Origin: Rhizobium tropici CIAT 899
GTDB taxonomy: Bacteria; Pseudomonadota; Alphaproteobacteria; Rhizobiales; Rhizobiaceae
Direction of reading: 5' to 3'
DNA: 64,000 nt
Assembly: GCF_000330885.1 (NCBI RefSeq)
Contig: NC_020062.1
Span: forward strand, 504,374-568,373
Shown here: piece by piece, positions 45,189-54,791 of the stretch
How positions within the stretch are numbered: position 1 is the stretch's first letter
How the letters are laid out: every line of letters starts with the position of its first letter
Notes under the pieces: generated by a model
Databases searched by the model: none
The model's input: only the letters and a program-made list of their open reading frames with translations
Told to the model about the DNA's origin: nothing
Translations under genes and position numbers: made by a program

Positions 45189-46028
45189 TTAGCTGTGTCT
45201 GCCACGTCGAAAGGGCCGAATGAGAAACTCGGTCAAGTTCTGCGGCTCGCGGATATTGGATAGGCCGACATCAGGCCACTCTTGGGCTTTCGGATAGTAG
45301 GCCGTCCCGAACAGAATGTCCCAGATGGCGGAGCCACTGCCGAAATTCCGGTTGAAATGCCGTCGTTCGATCGAATGATGGATGCGGTGAAATCGGTTGT
45401 CGGGAAAGATGTAGCGGACCCAACCCAGGTTCAGACGCGTCGAGCTATGCTCGAAATAACCTTGCCAGCGAACGAAGAATACCCAGATCCAGGGAACATA
45501 GTCCTGCTTGAAATCGAAAAGCAGCGAGACGGGAATGATCAGGAACGGGATCCTGAAGATCTCCTCGCTGAAATGATGGTTGCTGTTGAAGGCACTCATT
45601 TCCTCTAGCGAATGATGCTCGGCGTGGAAACGCCAGAAGAACCTGTTGCTATGCTGGAGCCGGTGGAACCAATAGTAGAAGAACTCGCTGACCTGCAGGA
45701 CGAGAAAGGAAGCAGCTATGGCACCCAACAGATGCAGCGGCCATGCGTTCGAAAACCTCGAGAGGAATGTCAGGTCGATCGCAAACAACGGCTTTACGCC
45801 GATGCCAGCCCAAAACCAGTAGAAGAGGGTCAGGCTTGCCTTGGTTATGAGGATGTTTGTCACGCAGAAGATCATGCCGCGAAGTTTCGATACATAGCTA
45901 TAGCGAGACTTCGGAAAGACGACCTCGGCTGCGAGCAACAGCAAGGCAACCGGAAGAACGCGGTCGGTATATTCCTCCATGAATTCAAGCAAACGAAGCA
46001 AATTTTCCATTGTCAATTTGCTATCCAT
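45189..46028 (-). CDS. Sterol desaturase / fatty acid hydroxylase family protein
   Basis: A 279-aa integral membrane diiron hydroxylase. Hydrophobic helices occupy the first half; the His-box motifs are seen as WFHRLQHSNRFFWRFHAEHHS, then NSNHHFSEE and the final FHRIHHS. Family members hydroxylate or desaturate lipids such as ornithine lipids, sphingolipids or hopanoids. ATG 46028 gives 279 aa; an internal ATG six codons later is possible. Isolated gene. Confidence 0.88.
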   Translation of the reverse strand: MDSKLTMENLLRLLEFMEEYTDRVLPVALLLLAAEVVFPKSRYSYVSKLRGMIFCVTNILITKASLTLFYWFWAGIGVKPLFAIDLTFLSRFSNAWPLHLLGAIAASFLVLQVSEFFYYWFHRLQHSNRFFWRFHAEHHSLEEMSAFNSNHHFSEEIFRIPFLIIPVSLLFDFKQDYVPWIWVFFVRWQGYFEHSSTRLNLGWVRYIFPDNRFHRIHHSIERRHFNRNFGSGSAIWDILFGTAYYPKAQEWPDVGLSNIREPQNLTEFLIRPFRRGRHS

Positions 46029-46164
46029 GGAACGATGGAGGGCGATGCTCCTCCTTATCCGAGGATAGGTGTCGCTTCAACTTGATGATTAAAAACTGGT
46101 TAAGGGCATGATGGTCGCGGCTAGGTTGGTGGTCCGAAAACGGCCACGCTCCAGGGCAATCAGC

Positions 46165-47376
46165 CTATCCGCGGGCTTTCAAGGCAGCGATCAGCGGCAG
46201 CCGGCTGGCGGCAAGTGCCGGAAGCGCGCCACCAAGGAGTCCGATTGAAAGGCCAAGCATACCGCCGGTCAGCATGACTTGCGGCGTGACGGTAAGCTGA
46301 AAAGCCAAGGTGGCATCATTGGCCCCTATGGTGCTGGCGCGCCACCCTTCGATGACAAGCCGCGATGCCAAGACGCCGACGCCTGCACCGGCCGCAGCCA
46401 AGAGGGCGGCCTCCAACCAGGTTGCGAGAAAAGCGGATAGGCGGCTGAAGCCGAGTGCCCGCATGGTCGCGATCTCGACCGTTCTGTCGGAAATGGAGCT
46501 CATCATCGTATTGAGTGCCCCTGCGGTTGCCCCGATCGCCATCAGCAAGGCGATGGGCCAGCCGAACAGGCGTATGAGATCGGCCATGCGCCCAGCCTGC
46601 GATGCATAAAGTCCAGCCTCGGAAACGGCCGTCAGCGGCGTCTCCGTAATCGTCGCCAGCTTGGCGTTCAACTTGGCAAGGGAGGATGGATCGGCAAGCC
46701 GCAATCGCAGGCTTTGCACGTCGCCCTGCCGGTCGAAGGCGGCACGCACCGCATCGATATCGCCCCAGATTTCCGATTCGAATGCGCTGCCATTGGCAGT
46801 GAAGTGTCCGACCACGGTCCAGTCGACGGTGCCGAGCCGCACCTTTGCGCCAAGGCCGAAGCCGGGATAATCGCGGGCGATGCCTGCTCCGACGACAATC
46901 TCTCTGGCGCCGGGCGTGAACAACCTCCCCTGCGAAAGGGCGATACCATTCCGGATCGAAAGACCGCTGCCATCCATGCCGCGCAGGGCGAAGGTCCTTA
47001 CGCGTTCATCTCTTCCGGCCGGGCCATCGACGCGGATTATCAGTTCGCGGGATGCAAGAAGATCTCCGTCCGAATCTCGTAGGACACCGATATCGTCGGC
47101 ACTGGCCTTGAGGTTGCGGATCGCATCGGCTGATATATCGGAGCCGGTCTCCTGGTTCGTGCCACCGCCGAGCACGACGGCGACCAGCGGCGAGCCCGCG
47201 CCGCTCAACGCCTTCTCGAGGCCGCTCGCCATTGCTAGGAAGCCTATGAGCACGATGACGACGAGCGATACCGACAATGCCATGGAGAGCGAAATCGCCA
47301 GGCGCCGCTTCATGCTGCCGAGTGCGGTTCTTGTCGCAACGATGATCTGTCTGATTTGGATGGACATATCGGTCAC
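46165..47376 (-). CDS. FtsX/MacB-like ABC transporter permease
   Basis: A 403-aa permease: one N-terminal membrane helix (residues about 25-50), a large periplasmic domain, and three C-terminal helices (RLFGWPIALLMAIGATAGALNT and on) containing the FtsX-like block SDRTVEIATMRALGFSR. This is the MacB/LolC topology. It overlaps the next permease gene by 4 bases and is the last gene of an export operon with ATPase and adaptor. Confidence 0.88.
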   Translation of the reverse strand: MTDMSIQIRQIIVATRTALGSMKRRLAISLSMALSVSLVVIVLIGFLAMASGLEKALSGAGSPLVAVVLGGGTNQETGSDISADAIRNLKASADDIGVLRDSDGDLLASRELIIRVDGPAGRDERVRTFALRGMDGSGLSIRNGIALSQGRLFTPGAREIVVGAGIARDYPGFGLGAKVRLGTVDWTVVGHFTANGSAFESEIWGDIDAVRAAFDRQGDVQSLRLRLADPSSLAKLNAKLATITETPLTAVSEAGLYASQAGRMADLIRLFGWPIALLMAIGATAGALNTMMSSISDRTVEIATMRALGFSRLSAFLATWLEAALLAAAGAGVGVLASRLVIEGWRASTIGANDATLAFQLTVTPQVMLTGGMLGLSIGLLGGALPALAASRLPLIAALKARG

Positions 47377-48515
47377 CTTGTTCGGAAGGCTTTCATGATG
47401 GGGGTTCGCATGGCGTTGACAGCCGGCACGAGGCCGGTTGTGAGTCCAAGGACAAGCACGATCGCCGTTGCATGCAGCAGCACGACCGGAGAGAAGACAA
47501 GACCGAGCGACGGGCCGGCAAATATCGCTCCGGCTCTCGCCAAGGCCAGCCCGATGGCGCCGCCGATGATGAACATGAACAGTGTTTCACCGAGGACGAG
47601 GGTGAGGATCGTCATGCGCGAGATGCCCAGCGTTTTCAGGACGGCGATTTCGAATGTTCGCTCGCGCACGGCGAAGGCCATGGTGTTGATGACGATCATC
47701 AGCAGCGTGACGAAGGCAGCCCCTGTGACCAGATCGACGATGAGGCCGATATCGGCATACTGGCGCAGGAAGGCTTCGAGAAACTGCTTTTCGGACTGAG
47801 TGCGCGTGGGCGCCGCGGAGTTGGCGAAGAGCGCGTCGATATGGGCAGCCAGAACGCCCGGCGAAACGCCGTCGCGCGGCTTGATGATGAAAGCATCCAC
47901 CGTGTCCTTGTCTTTTGCGCGGGCGGCATTGACGTAATCGTAGCGGGCGATGGTGAAGTAGGTGTCGGTGCTGGCGCTTTCGCCCTCGAAGATCCCCGCG
48001 ATCACGAAGCGCCAGTCGCGGCCGCCGTCCTGCTTCGCCACCTGAAAGGTGGTGACGGTGATGTTTTGGCCAACAGACCAGCCTTCGGCTTCGGCGAGCG
48101 CCCGTCCGACCAGCACCCGGTCGCGGCCTTGACCGATCGCCTCGAGCAGATCGGGTGTAAGGCCGAGTTCCCGGCCGTTGGTTTCCATCAGCAACGCCGG
48201 ATCGACGGCGCTGATTGGCACGACATTCTTTTCGACATCGATGAAGCCGCGCAGGCGCGTCATGTAACCGACCGCTGCGACATCGGGATCGGCCGCAATG
48301 CGGGCGCGGTGGGCCATCGGCAATGGCTGCCCGCGCCCGCTGGCACTCATGACGCCGAGAATATTGTCGCTCGCGGCCGACGCGCCCTGCGAACCGGCAA
48401 GGAAGCTGGCGGTCAGCCCATGGATGAGAAAGGCGACGGCGATGCAGACAATGAGCAGAGTAGTGCGCAGCGGCTTTCGCCAGGCATTCTTTCGGGCGAG
48501 GTCGAGGAAGGTCAT
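47373..48515 (-). CDS. FtsX/MacB-like ABC transporter permease
   Basis: A 380-aa permease with the same 1+3 helix layout. The C-terminal FtsX block contains AVRERTFEIAVLKTLGISRMTILTLVLGE. Two different permease chains imply a heterodimer, as in LolCE or some YhgE-like exporters. Its start coincides with the stop of the ATPase gene. Confidence 0.88.
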   Translation of the reverse strand: MTFLDLARKNAWRKPLRTTLLIVCIAVAFLIHGLTASFLAGSQGASAASDNILGVMSASGRGQPLPMAHRARIAADPDVAAVGYMTRLRGFIDVEKNVVPISAVDPALLMETNGRELGLTPDLLEAIGQGRDRVLVGRALAEAEGWSVGQNITVTTFQVAKQDGGRDWRFVIAGIFEGESASTDTYFTIARYDYVNAARAKDKDTVDAFIIKPRDGVSPGVLAAHIDALFANSAAPTRTQSEKQFLEAFLRQYADIGLIVDLVTGAAFVTLLMIVINTMAFAVRERTFEIAVLKTLGISRMTILTLVLGETLFMFIIGGAIGLALARAGAIFAGPSLGLVFSPVVLLHATAIVLVLGLTTGLVPAVNAMRTPIMKAFRTR

Positions 48516-49210
48516 CAGGCTGCCTTCTCCGCTTCGATGAACTGTCCCTTGTCGAGATGCAGCGTCCGTCTGGCCGAGGCTGCGGCCCGGGGATCGTGGG
48601 TCACCATGATAATGGTCTTTCCCAGTTCGCGATTGAGGAAGTTGAGCATCTGCAGCACATCGTCGGCGGAGGCCCGGTCGAGATCGCCGGTCGGCTCGTC
48701 GCAGAGCAGCAGGCCGGGATCGGAAACAATGGCGCGCGCAATGCCGACGCGCTGCTGCTGCCCGCCCGACATGGAAGAGGGATATTGCTTTTCCCTGCCG
48801 GTGAGCCCGACGAGATCGAGGACCTTGCCGACCCGGTCACGCCGTTCTTTTGTGCTGAGGGGCTTCAGGAGGAGCGGGAGTTCGACATTCTCTGCCGAGG
48901 TCAGCATCGGCAGCAGATTGTAGAACTGGAAGACGATGCCGATATTGTGCGCTCGCCAGGAGGAAAGCGCCCGTTCGCCCATCCAGTCGAGCCGATGGTC
49001 GCCGATGCTTACACTTCCGGCATCTGGCCGGTCGATGCCGGCCAGCATGTTGAGGAGTGTGGATTTCCCCGATCCGGACGGCCCCATGATGGCGACGAAA
49101 TCGCCTTGCGGAATGGCAAGGTCGAGGCCCGAGAAGATGGAGATATCCTCCTTGCCGATACGATAGGCCTTTCGCACCTCTTTGAGCTCGATATAGACGT
49201 CCTGGGTCAT
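48515..49210 (-). CDS. LolD/MacB-type ABC exporter ATP-binding protein
   Basis: A 231-aa ATPase: Walker A GPSGSGKSTLLNMLAG (residues about 42-57), signature MSGGQQQRVGIARAI, Walker B LLLCDEPTGDLDRA. The GDLD and separate-subunit length fit LolD/FtsE-like ATPases paired with FtsX-type permeases. It overlaps the adaptor gene by 4 bases. Confidence 0.92.
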   Translation of the reverse strand: MTQDVYIELKEVRKAYRIGKEDISIFSGLDLAIPQGDFVAIMGPSGSGKSTLLNMLAGIDRPDAGSVSIGDHRLDWMGERALSSWRAHNIGIVFQFYNLLPMLTSAENVELPLLLKPLSTKERRDRVGKVLDLVGLTGREKQYPSSMSGGQQQRVGIARAIVSDPGLLLCDEPTGDLDRASADDVLQMLNFLNRELGKTIIMVTHDPRAAASARRTLHLDKGQFIEAEKAA

Positions 49211-50337
49211 GGCTTGCTGTCTCCATTCTTGGCGATCGTGTCTGGAAGGGGGATACGGATGCGGGCGGCCATGTTCGGCCGAATGCCTTCCGGCGGATCG
49301 ATGAGGGAAAGGCGAACCGTGATTGTGCCCTTTTCGACCGAGGCGATAGGCGCGAGCCGCACCACCTCGACCGCAAAGGCCCGATCGGGAAATCCGTCGA
49401 GCACGGCCTCGCCCCGCAAGCCCGGTCTGAGAAATGCGATATTGGTTTCCGCCACGTCGGCGTCGATCGCCATGCTGGTCGTATCGGTGATGGCAAGCAG
49501 GCTCTGGTTTTCGCGCACGCTGTCGGCACGGGCAAGCACGGTGTCGCCGACATGGGCGCTCAGCCGTGTCACCGTGCCGGCAAAGGGCGCGCGGACCATC
49601 AGTTCCGCCAGGGGCTCCTCGGCGGAGCGAACGCCGAGCGCGGCTGTCGTGAGATCCTGCCGCGCCTGCGCCAGAGCGTTGGATGCACGGGCAAAGGCCG
49701 TTCTCGATTCTTCCAATTGCTGCCGCGAGGCCGCATCGCGGCTGGCGAGGCTCTCGAGGCGGTCGAGCGATGCACGCGCCTGAAGGAGATCGATGTCACG
49801 CGCCTTGACCGTCAGATCGGCAGCGGCGCGCGCGGCTTCAGCCTTTTCCAGCGCGATGTGGGCGACCGCATCATCGAGTGCAATCAGAACCTGCCCGGCT
49901 TCGACCCGGTCGCCGGGCTCGACGGCGACATCGGTAATTCTGGCTTCATATTTGGAGAAAACGGTCGTGCTGCGCGGAGCAACGACAATCCCGGCGCCGG
50001 TTATTTCGCCGACCTGTCTTTTTATGACACCCTGCTTGTTGTCCCTTTCATCTGTGTCTTCAACTAGGGCGGTTTCCGTCGCGCGTGGCTCGCTCCGCAA
50101 GGCCGGTATGGAAGAGAGAGGCGTTCCCGACGGGTGGAATATACGGGGACGATAGATGACGATGATCAGGCTGGTGGCCGCAACCAATGCCAGGCTCAGG
50201 AGAGGAATGGTCCGCCGCCTTGGGGCGTGGGGCGGATCCTGTGTTATGTGCCGCCGCTCAAGGGAGAGGGAGGTCAGCGTGGCGGCAAGTCTCTGGTCGT
50301 GATCGGTGAGGGTGCTCATGAGGAAGAGCATGGCCAT
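49207..50337 (-). CDS. HlyD/MacA-like periplasmic adaptor protein
   Basis: A 376-aa membrane-fusion protein with one N-terminal helix (TIPLLSLALVAATSLIIVIY) and a lipoyl-type barrel (TDVAVEPGDRVEAGQVLIALDD) interrupted by a coiled-coil hairpin (residues about 165-235). The adaptor links the inner-membrane exporter to an outer-membrane channel. ATG 50319, six codons downstream, is an alternative start. It is the first gene of the exporter operon. Confidence 0.87.
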   Translation of the reverse strand: MAMLFLMSTLTDHDQRLAATLTSLSLERRHITQDPPHAPRRRTIPLLSLALVAATSLIIVIYRPRIFHPSGTPLSSIPALRSEPRATETALVEDTDERDNKQGVIKRQVGEITGAGIVVAPRSTTVFSKYEARITDVAVEPGDRVEAGQVLIALDDAVAHIALEKAEAARAAADLTVKARDIDLLQARASLDRLESLASRDAASRQQLEESRTAFARASNALAQARQDLTTAALGVRSAEEPLAELMVRAPFAGTVTRLSAHVGDTVLARADSVRENQSLLAITDTTSMAIDADVAETNIAFLRPGLRGEAVLDGFPDRAFAVEVVRLAPIASVEKGTITVRLSLIDPPEGIRPNMAARIRIPLPDTIAKNGDSKP

Positions 50338-50416
50338 CCGACGGGGAAACGGAGACCTCGAACATGATCCGGATCGTGCTTAATCGCGATTTAGTCAGTC
50401 TTTGCAGTGGCCGAAA

Positions 50417-51436
50417 TCAGCTGGAAGGTTTGCGCGACCTGTCGCGCCATTCGAGCGGCGTCGTATCGGTAACGCGCCGGAACTCGCGATTGAAGTTCGA
50501 TTTGGTCTGAATACCGACATCGAACATGATTTTCGTCACCGGCTTTTCGGTTTCTGCCAGCAGCAGGCAGGCCTCGGCGATCCGGTGCTCGTTGACATAT
50601 TGCGAGACATTCTTACCGGTTGCGCGGTTGATGGCTGCGGAAATCTGCCGAGCGGGAATTGCAAGCTTGCGCGCCAACCGGTCCAGATTGAGATCGACAT
50701 CGCGATAGGCGTGCCTGTCTTTCATCAAGGCCTGCACCGCCACAAGCGTCTGTGCGTCTTCAAGGAATTCTGGCGGACGAACGTTTTCCGTCTTTTCGGC
50801 GGGCGCATGGCTGCGGCTGGCAGCGGCAGCGGCCATGGCCAGAATTGCCAGTCCGATGAGATTTCCGAAGCTGATGACCTTCAGTGCATATATGCCGCCG
50901 GCCCAGGCAAAATCCAGCCAGATGAACGCATCCACCGCTGCCGAGAGCAGAAGCGCGCCTGCGGCAAAGAGGATGGCCCTATAGGTCGGGCCGGCATTTT
51001 CGAAAGGTGCAAGACGGAGGGCGTCCGTGCCCGAGCGCATGAGAAGCAGGATTGCTGCGGCATAGCCGATATCGATAAGGATGATCCCGATATCGATCGC
51101 GTCGCGCCATATCGCGACCAGCACGCCAATAAGCCCCGCCGGAAGACCATGCAGGCATATCTGCTGAATTGGCGATAGAGCGCTTTTGCGCGCCAGCCTG
51201 GAGATCCCCAGATAGGCAAGCGGCGGCACCATCGCAGCTGCGACCGGCATGGCGTACATGACAGGCAAAACGGCATAACCCCAACGCAACCCAGACAGTA
51301 CGGACTGAAAGGCGCTGAGAAGAATGAGCGCCTGGAAAGGAAGATTGGGTGAGGGACTGTCGTCGCGGCTCCGGACGACGCCGAAGAGAGTGACGAGCAA
51401 AATGGCGACGACGAATGGAAGCGGAATGAAAATCAT
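50417..51436 (-). CDS. AraC family regulator with N-terminal membrane-sensor domain
   Basis: A 339-aa regulator: about six to seven hydrophobic helices in residues 1-215, then a C-terminal AraC/XylS DNA-binding domain (RHAYRDVDLNLDRLARKLAIPARQISAAIN and KIMFDVGIQTKSNFNREFRRVT). The membrane domain is presumably a sensor. It lies 80 bases upstream of the exporter operon on the same strand, so it is the likely local regulator. Confidence 0.87.
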   Translation of the reverse strand: MIFIPLPFVVAILLVTLFGVVRSRDDSPSPNLPFQALILLSAFQSVLSGLRWGYAVLPVMYAMPVAAAMVPPLAYLGISRLARKSALSPIQQICLHGLPAGLIGVLVAIWRDAIDIGIILIDIGYAAAILLLMRSGTDALRLAPFENAGPTYRAILFAAGALLLSAAVDAFIWLDFAWAGGIYALKVISFGNLIGLAILAMAAAAASRSHAPAEKTENVRPPEFLEDAQTLVAVQALMKDRHAYRDVDLNLDRLARKLAIPARQISAAINRATGKNVSQYVNEHRIAEACLLLAETEKPVTKIMFDVGIQTKSNFNREFRRVTDTTPLEWRDRSRKPSS

Positions 51437-51562
51437 CGATCGTTCGGAGCAGGACCTGTCTGTATCTCCAGCCGATCATGCCGAAAGACGGGCCGCACCG
51501 CGACCTCAATCATGTTTCAGGTCGTCAAAATTCTGGGGAGGGAGGCCGGTTGTCGTGGCATG

Positions 51563-54217
51563 TCACTCCGCTGCGGCGGCAAGACATCCATCGATGATCC
51601 CGCTGATTTCCGCACGGCAGGAACCGCAATTGGTTCCCGCATTCGTCGCAGCGCCGACAGCTTCGACGCTGTGACATCCATTGCGAATGGCGGCGACGAT
51701 GCTGTTGACGCCGACCGAAAAGCAGGAGCAGACAGTGGCGCCCGGGTCGGGCTGATCGGCGCCCGGGCGTCCGGCAACGATGAGGAAGCGCTTGCGCAGA
51801 TCGGAGTGAACAGCGGTGAGTTCAGCGGCTGCCCAACTGCGGGATACGGCAACCGGCTCGCGGGCAAGGAAGAATGCAGCAAGCAGGCGCTCGCCGTCGA
51901 AGAAGGCGAGCCGCAAATCGCCGGTCTCATGATCTGCATATCCAAGCGGCTCGATTTCGATCGGAAGCGCAAATGTGCGACGACACCATGCGATCCAATC
52001 ATCGATGCGATCGGTCGCCTTGAAAGCCAGCTCGATCCGCCAGCCACCCTCGGTTCGGCCAAGCGCCCAATAGGCGGTTTCGGCAGCAGGCTTGGTAGCG
52101 CTTACCGCAAATCCGTAGAGCGCTGCATCGAAGGGGCGGGCCGTGATGGCAATGTTTTTCGAAGCCGGCTGACCTGAGACGGGATCGGTCACAGCCGGGA
52201 CTAGCGCGTCGATGCGGGCTTTGGCGGCGAACTGGTCATTCCAGTGCATCGGCACGAAAATGCTGCCGCGTGCCTGCCGTTCGGTGATCAAGGCCCGGAC
52301 GACCACACTGCCATGCGGGCTTTCGACCTCTACCAGAGCGGCACTGCGAATGCCGCGCTCCATCGCATCGCGTGGATGAATTTCCGCGAACGGCTCGGCC
52401 ATGTGACCGGAAAGTCTCGCGCTTTTGCCGGTGCGTGTCATCGTGTGCCACTGGTCGCGGATGCGGCCGGTATTGAGGGTCAAACCAAAGCGTCCATTTG
52501 TGCGGGACGTTTCCGGCGCCTGGATTGTCATGAACCGCGCCTTGCCGTCTGGATGGTAGAAATCGCCATCGGCGAAGAAGCGTGTCCGGGTCGTTCCCTC
52601 TCTGGAAACCGGCCATTGGAAAGGGGCCAGATCCTGGTAGGTGTCACCGTCTATCCTTGAGAAGGCGCCGATATCGAAATCCCTGCTCCCCTCGTTTTCA
52701 AAGGCGGAGAGCGCGGCGTGCTCGCCGAAGATGTCCGCAGGCGAGCGAAAATCGAAACCTTGGAATCCCATCCGACGACCGACTTCGGCCATCTGCCACC
52801 AATCCGCCTTTGCCTCGCCGGGCGCAGGAAGGAAGCGGCGTTGCCTGGAGATGCGCCGTTCCGAATTGGTAACCGTACCGTCTTTTTCACCCCAGCCGAG
52901 GGAGGGCAGCAGGATATCGGCATGGCGCGTCGTATCCGTCTCACGCAGGACGTCGGAGACGACGACGAAAGGACAAGACTTGATGGCTGCCGCAACTGCG
53001 TCGGCGTCGGGCATCGAGACGACCGGATTGGTCGCCATGATCCAGAGCGCCTTGATCCGCCCCTCAGCGACGGCTCGAAACATGTCGACTGCCTTCAGGC
53101 CCGGCCTTTCGGCGATGACAGGCGATCCCCAAAAGCGCTGTACGCGATCCCGGTCTTGGCGGTCTTCGATGGCCATGTGGGCGGCGAGCATGTTTGCAAG
53201 CCCACCCACCTCGCGCCCACCCATGGCGTTCGGCTGCCCCGTCAGAGAGAAAGGTCCCATCCCGGGGCGACCGATGCGGCCTGTGGCGAGATGGCAATTG
53301 ATGATGGCGTTGACCTTGTCGGTTCCGGAAGCCGATTGATTGACGCCCTGGCTGTAGCAGGTGACGCTCTTTTCCACCGTCTCGAACAGCCGGAAGAAGG
53401 CGCGCAATTGCTCCGCCGCCAAGCCGCTGCGTTCCATCACGTCATCGAAGGAAAGACTTGCCGCTGCGGTGACCGCATTCTCGAAACCCGTCGTATGGGT
53501 GGCAATATAGGCTCGGTCGAGCGCATTGCTTTCGGCGAGGTGAGCAAGCAGGCCCATGAACAGGGCGACATCGCCATCGGGGCGGATCGCAAGGTGCATA
53601 TCGGCGATGTCACAGGTCATCGTCCGGCGCGGATCGATGACGACAATCTTCATAAAGGGCCGAGCCGACTTGGCGGCTGCAAGCCGCTGGTAAAGGACGG
53701 GATGACACCAGGCGAGGTTCGACCCCGTGAGAATGACGAGATCCGCGAGCTCGAGGTCTTCATAGGTGCCGGGCACCGTGTCCGAGCCGAAGGCGCGGCG
53801 ATGGCCGGCGACCGAGGACGACATGCAGAGCCGCGAATTGGTATCGATATTGCCCGATCCGATGAAGCCCTTCATCAGCTTGTTGGCGACATAATAATCT
53901 TCCGTCAGCAACTGGCCGGAGACGTAGAAGGCAACCGAGTCCGGGCCATGCTCGGTGACCGTCTCGCCGAAGCGTTTCGCGACCAGATCAAGCGCCTCGT
54001 CCCACTCTGCACGCTCTCCGGCGATTTCCGGAAATAGGAGCCGGCCGTCGAGATCGATGGTCTCCGCGAGCGCCGAGCCTTTCGAGCAGAGCCGCCCGAA
54101 ATTGGCGGGATGGTCGGGATCGCCTGCGACGGAGACCTTGCCGGTATCATCGACCTTGGCGATGACGCCGCAGCCGACGCCGCAATAGGGGCAGGTGGTT
54201 TTGGTTTCAATGGACAT
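51563..54217 (-). CDS. nasA: Assimilatory nitrate reductase catalytic subunit
   Basis: An 884-aa molybdoenzyme that reduces nitrate to nitrite in the cytoplasm. The N-terminal [4Fe-4S] ligands C9, C12, C16 and C44 lie in CPYCGVGCGV and GRLCSKG. The molybdopterin domains follow (SRLCMSSSVAGHRRAFGSDTVPG). A C-terminal BFD-like [2Fe-2S] domain has VCSCFSVGVN and TNCGSCRAE. This is the NasC/NarB type with an added BFD-like domain. It is the last gene of the nas run, behind the RIME-like palindrome. Confidence 0.93.
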   Translation of the reverse strand: MSIETKTTCPYCGVGCGVIAKVDDTGKVSVAGDPDHPANFGRLCSKGSALAETIDLDGRLLFPEIAGERAEWDEALDLVAKRFGETVTEHGPDSVAFYVSGQLLTEDYYVANKLMKGFIGSGNIDTNSRLCMSSSVAGHRRAFGSDTVPGTYEDLELADLVILTGSNLAWCHPVLYQRLAAAKSARPFMKIVVIDPRRTMTCDIADMHLAIRPDGDVALFMGLLAHLAESNALDRAYIATHTTGFENAVTAAASLSFDDVMERSGLAAEQLRAFFRLFETVEKSVTCYSQGVNQSASGTDKVNAIINCHLATGRIGRPGMGPFSLTGQPNAMGGREVGGLANMLAAHMAIEDRQDRDRVQRFWGSPVIAERPGLKAVDMFRAVAEGRIKALWIMATNPVVSMPDADAVAAAIKSCPFVVVSDVLRETDTTRHADILLPSLGWGEKDGTVTNSERRISRQRRFLPAPGEAKADWWQMAEVGRRMGFQGFDFRSPADIFGEHAALSAFENEGSRDFDIGAFSRIDGDTYQDLAPFQWPVSREGTTRTRFFADGDFYHPDGKARFMTIQAPETSRTNGRFGLTLNTGRIRDQWHTMTRTGKSARLSGHMAEPFAEIHPRDAMERGIRSAALVEVESPHGSVVVRALITERQARGSIFVPMHWNDQFAAKARIDALVPAVTDPVSGQPASKNIAITARPFDAALYGFAVSATKPAAETAYWALGRTEGGWRIELAFKATDRIDDWIAWCRRTFALPIEIEPLGYADHETGDLRLAFFDGERLLAAFFLAREPVAVSRSWAAAELTAVHSDLRKRFLIVAGRPGADQPDPGATVCSCFSVGVNSIVAAIRNGCHSVEAVGAATNAGTNCGSCRAEISGIIDGCLAAAAE

Positions 54218-54251
54218 GGATTGGGTCCATGAAGGTTAGAGCGTGAGAGAA

Positions 54252-54413
54252 CACCCCCCTCTGTCCCTGCGGGACATCTCCCCCACAAGGGGGGAGATCA
54301 CATGGCGCCACTTTCGTCGGCTTTTTCGTTTCGGCTCGGTAAAGCTGGCTTCTTGCACCGACCAATCTCGCCCCTTGTGGGGGAGATGTCAGCGAAGCTG
54401 ACAGAGGGGGGTG
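54252..54413. repeat. RIME-like intergenic palindromic repeat
   Basis: Left arm 54252-54298 (CACCCCCCTCTGTCCCTGCG and on) and right arm 54365-54413 (ending ACAGAGGGGGGTG) are imperfect inverted copies of about 47 bases, each carrying GGGGGAGAT and CCCCACAAGG-type blocks. This matches the pattern of Rhizobium intergenic mosaic elements. The central 66 bases form a loop. It sits in the 219-base nirD-nasA gap. Confidence 0.8.
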
Positions 54414-54436
54414 ACTTTTCCCGCGCGCTGTCATCC

Positions 54437-54781
54437 TCACTCCGCCGCCATCATCAGGCTTTCGAGTGCGATAAACAGCGCGCCATCTTCGTTGCGGACG
54501 GGAATGGTTCGCACCTCGCCTTGATCGGCCCCGAGCGCCTTGCCGGTTTCGAGCGAGATTACCCAGTTGTGCAGCGGACAGGTCACGGCTGTGCCGTGAA
54601 CGATGCCCTGGGAGAGTGGCCCGCCCTTATGGGGGCAATGATCCTCGATGGCGAAGACCTCGTTTTCCGCCGTACGGAACACGGCGATCTTGCCTTGTGG
54701 CGTCTTTACGCAGCGGGCGCCCCGCAGCGGAATGTCCGAGATATCGCCGATTGCGTGCCAGCCTTCCTTTGGCCAGTTCAT
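54437..54781 (-). CDS. nirD: Nitrite reductase small subunit
   Basis: A 114-aa Rieske-fold protein, the small subunit of assimilatory NADH-nitrite reductase. Unlike E. coli NirD, it keeps a Rieske-type ligand pattern: DHCPHKGGPLS (CxH) and CPLHNW (CxxH). The start at 54781 has AAGGAG 6 bases upstream (an overlapping ATG at 54787 sits on that site). It lies 10 bases after nirB. Confidence 0.92.
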   Translation of the reverse strand: MNWPKEGWHAIGDISDIPLRGARCVKTPQGKIAVFRTAENEVFAIEDHCPHKGGPLSQGIVHGTAVTCPLHNWVISLETGKALGADQGEVRTIPVRNEDGALFIALESLMMAAE

Positions 54782-54791
54782 GTCCATCTCC

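Noticed and set aside
47472..48923. 483-codon plus-strand frame antisense to the exporter genes
   Set aside because: It is a high-GC shadow of two strongly supported minus-strand genes, with mixed composition and no domain.
54207..54440. Small frame through the nirD-nasA gap
   Set aside because: It is created by the RIME-like palindrome and shows no protein-like composition.
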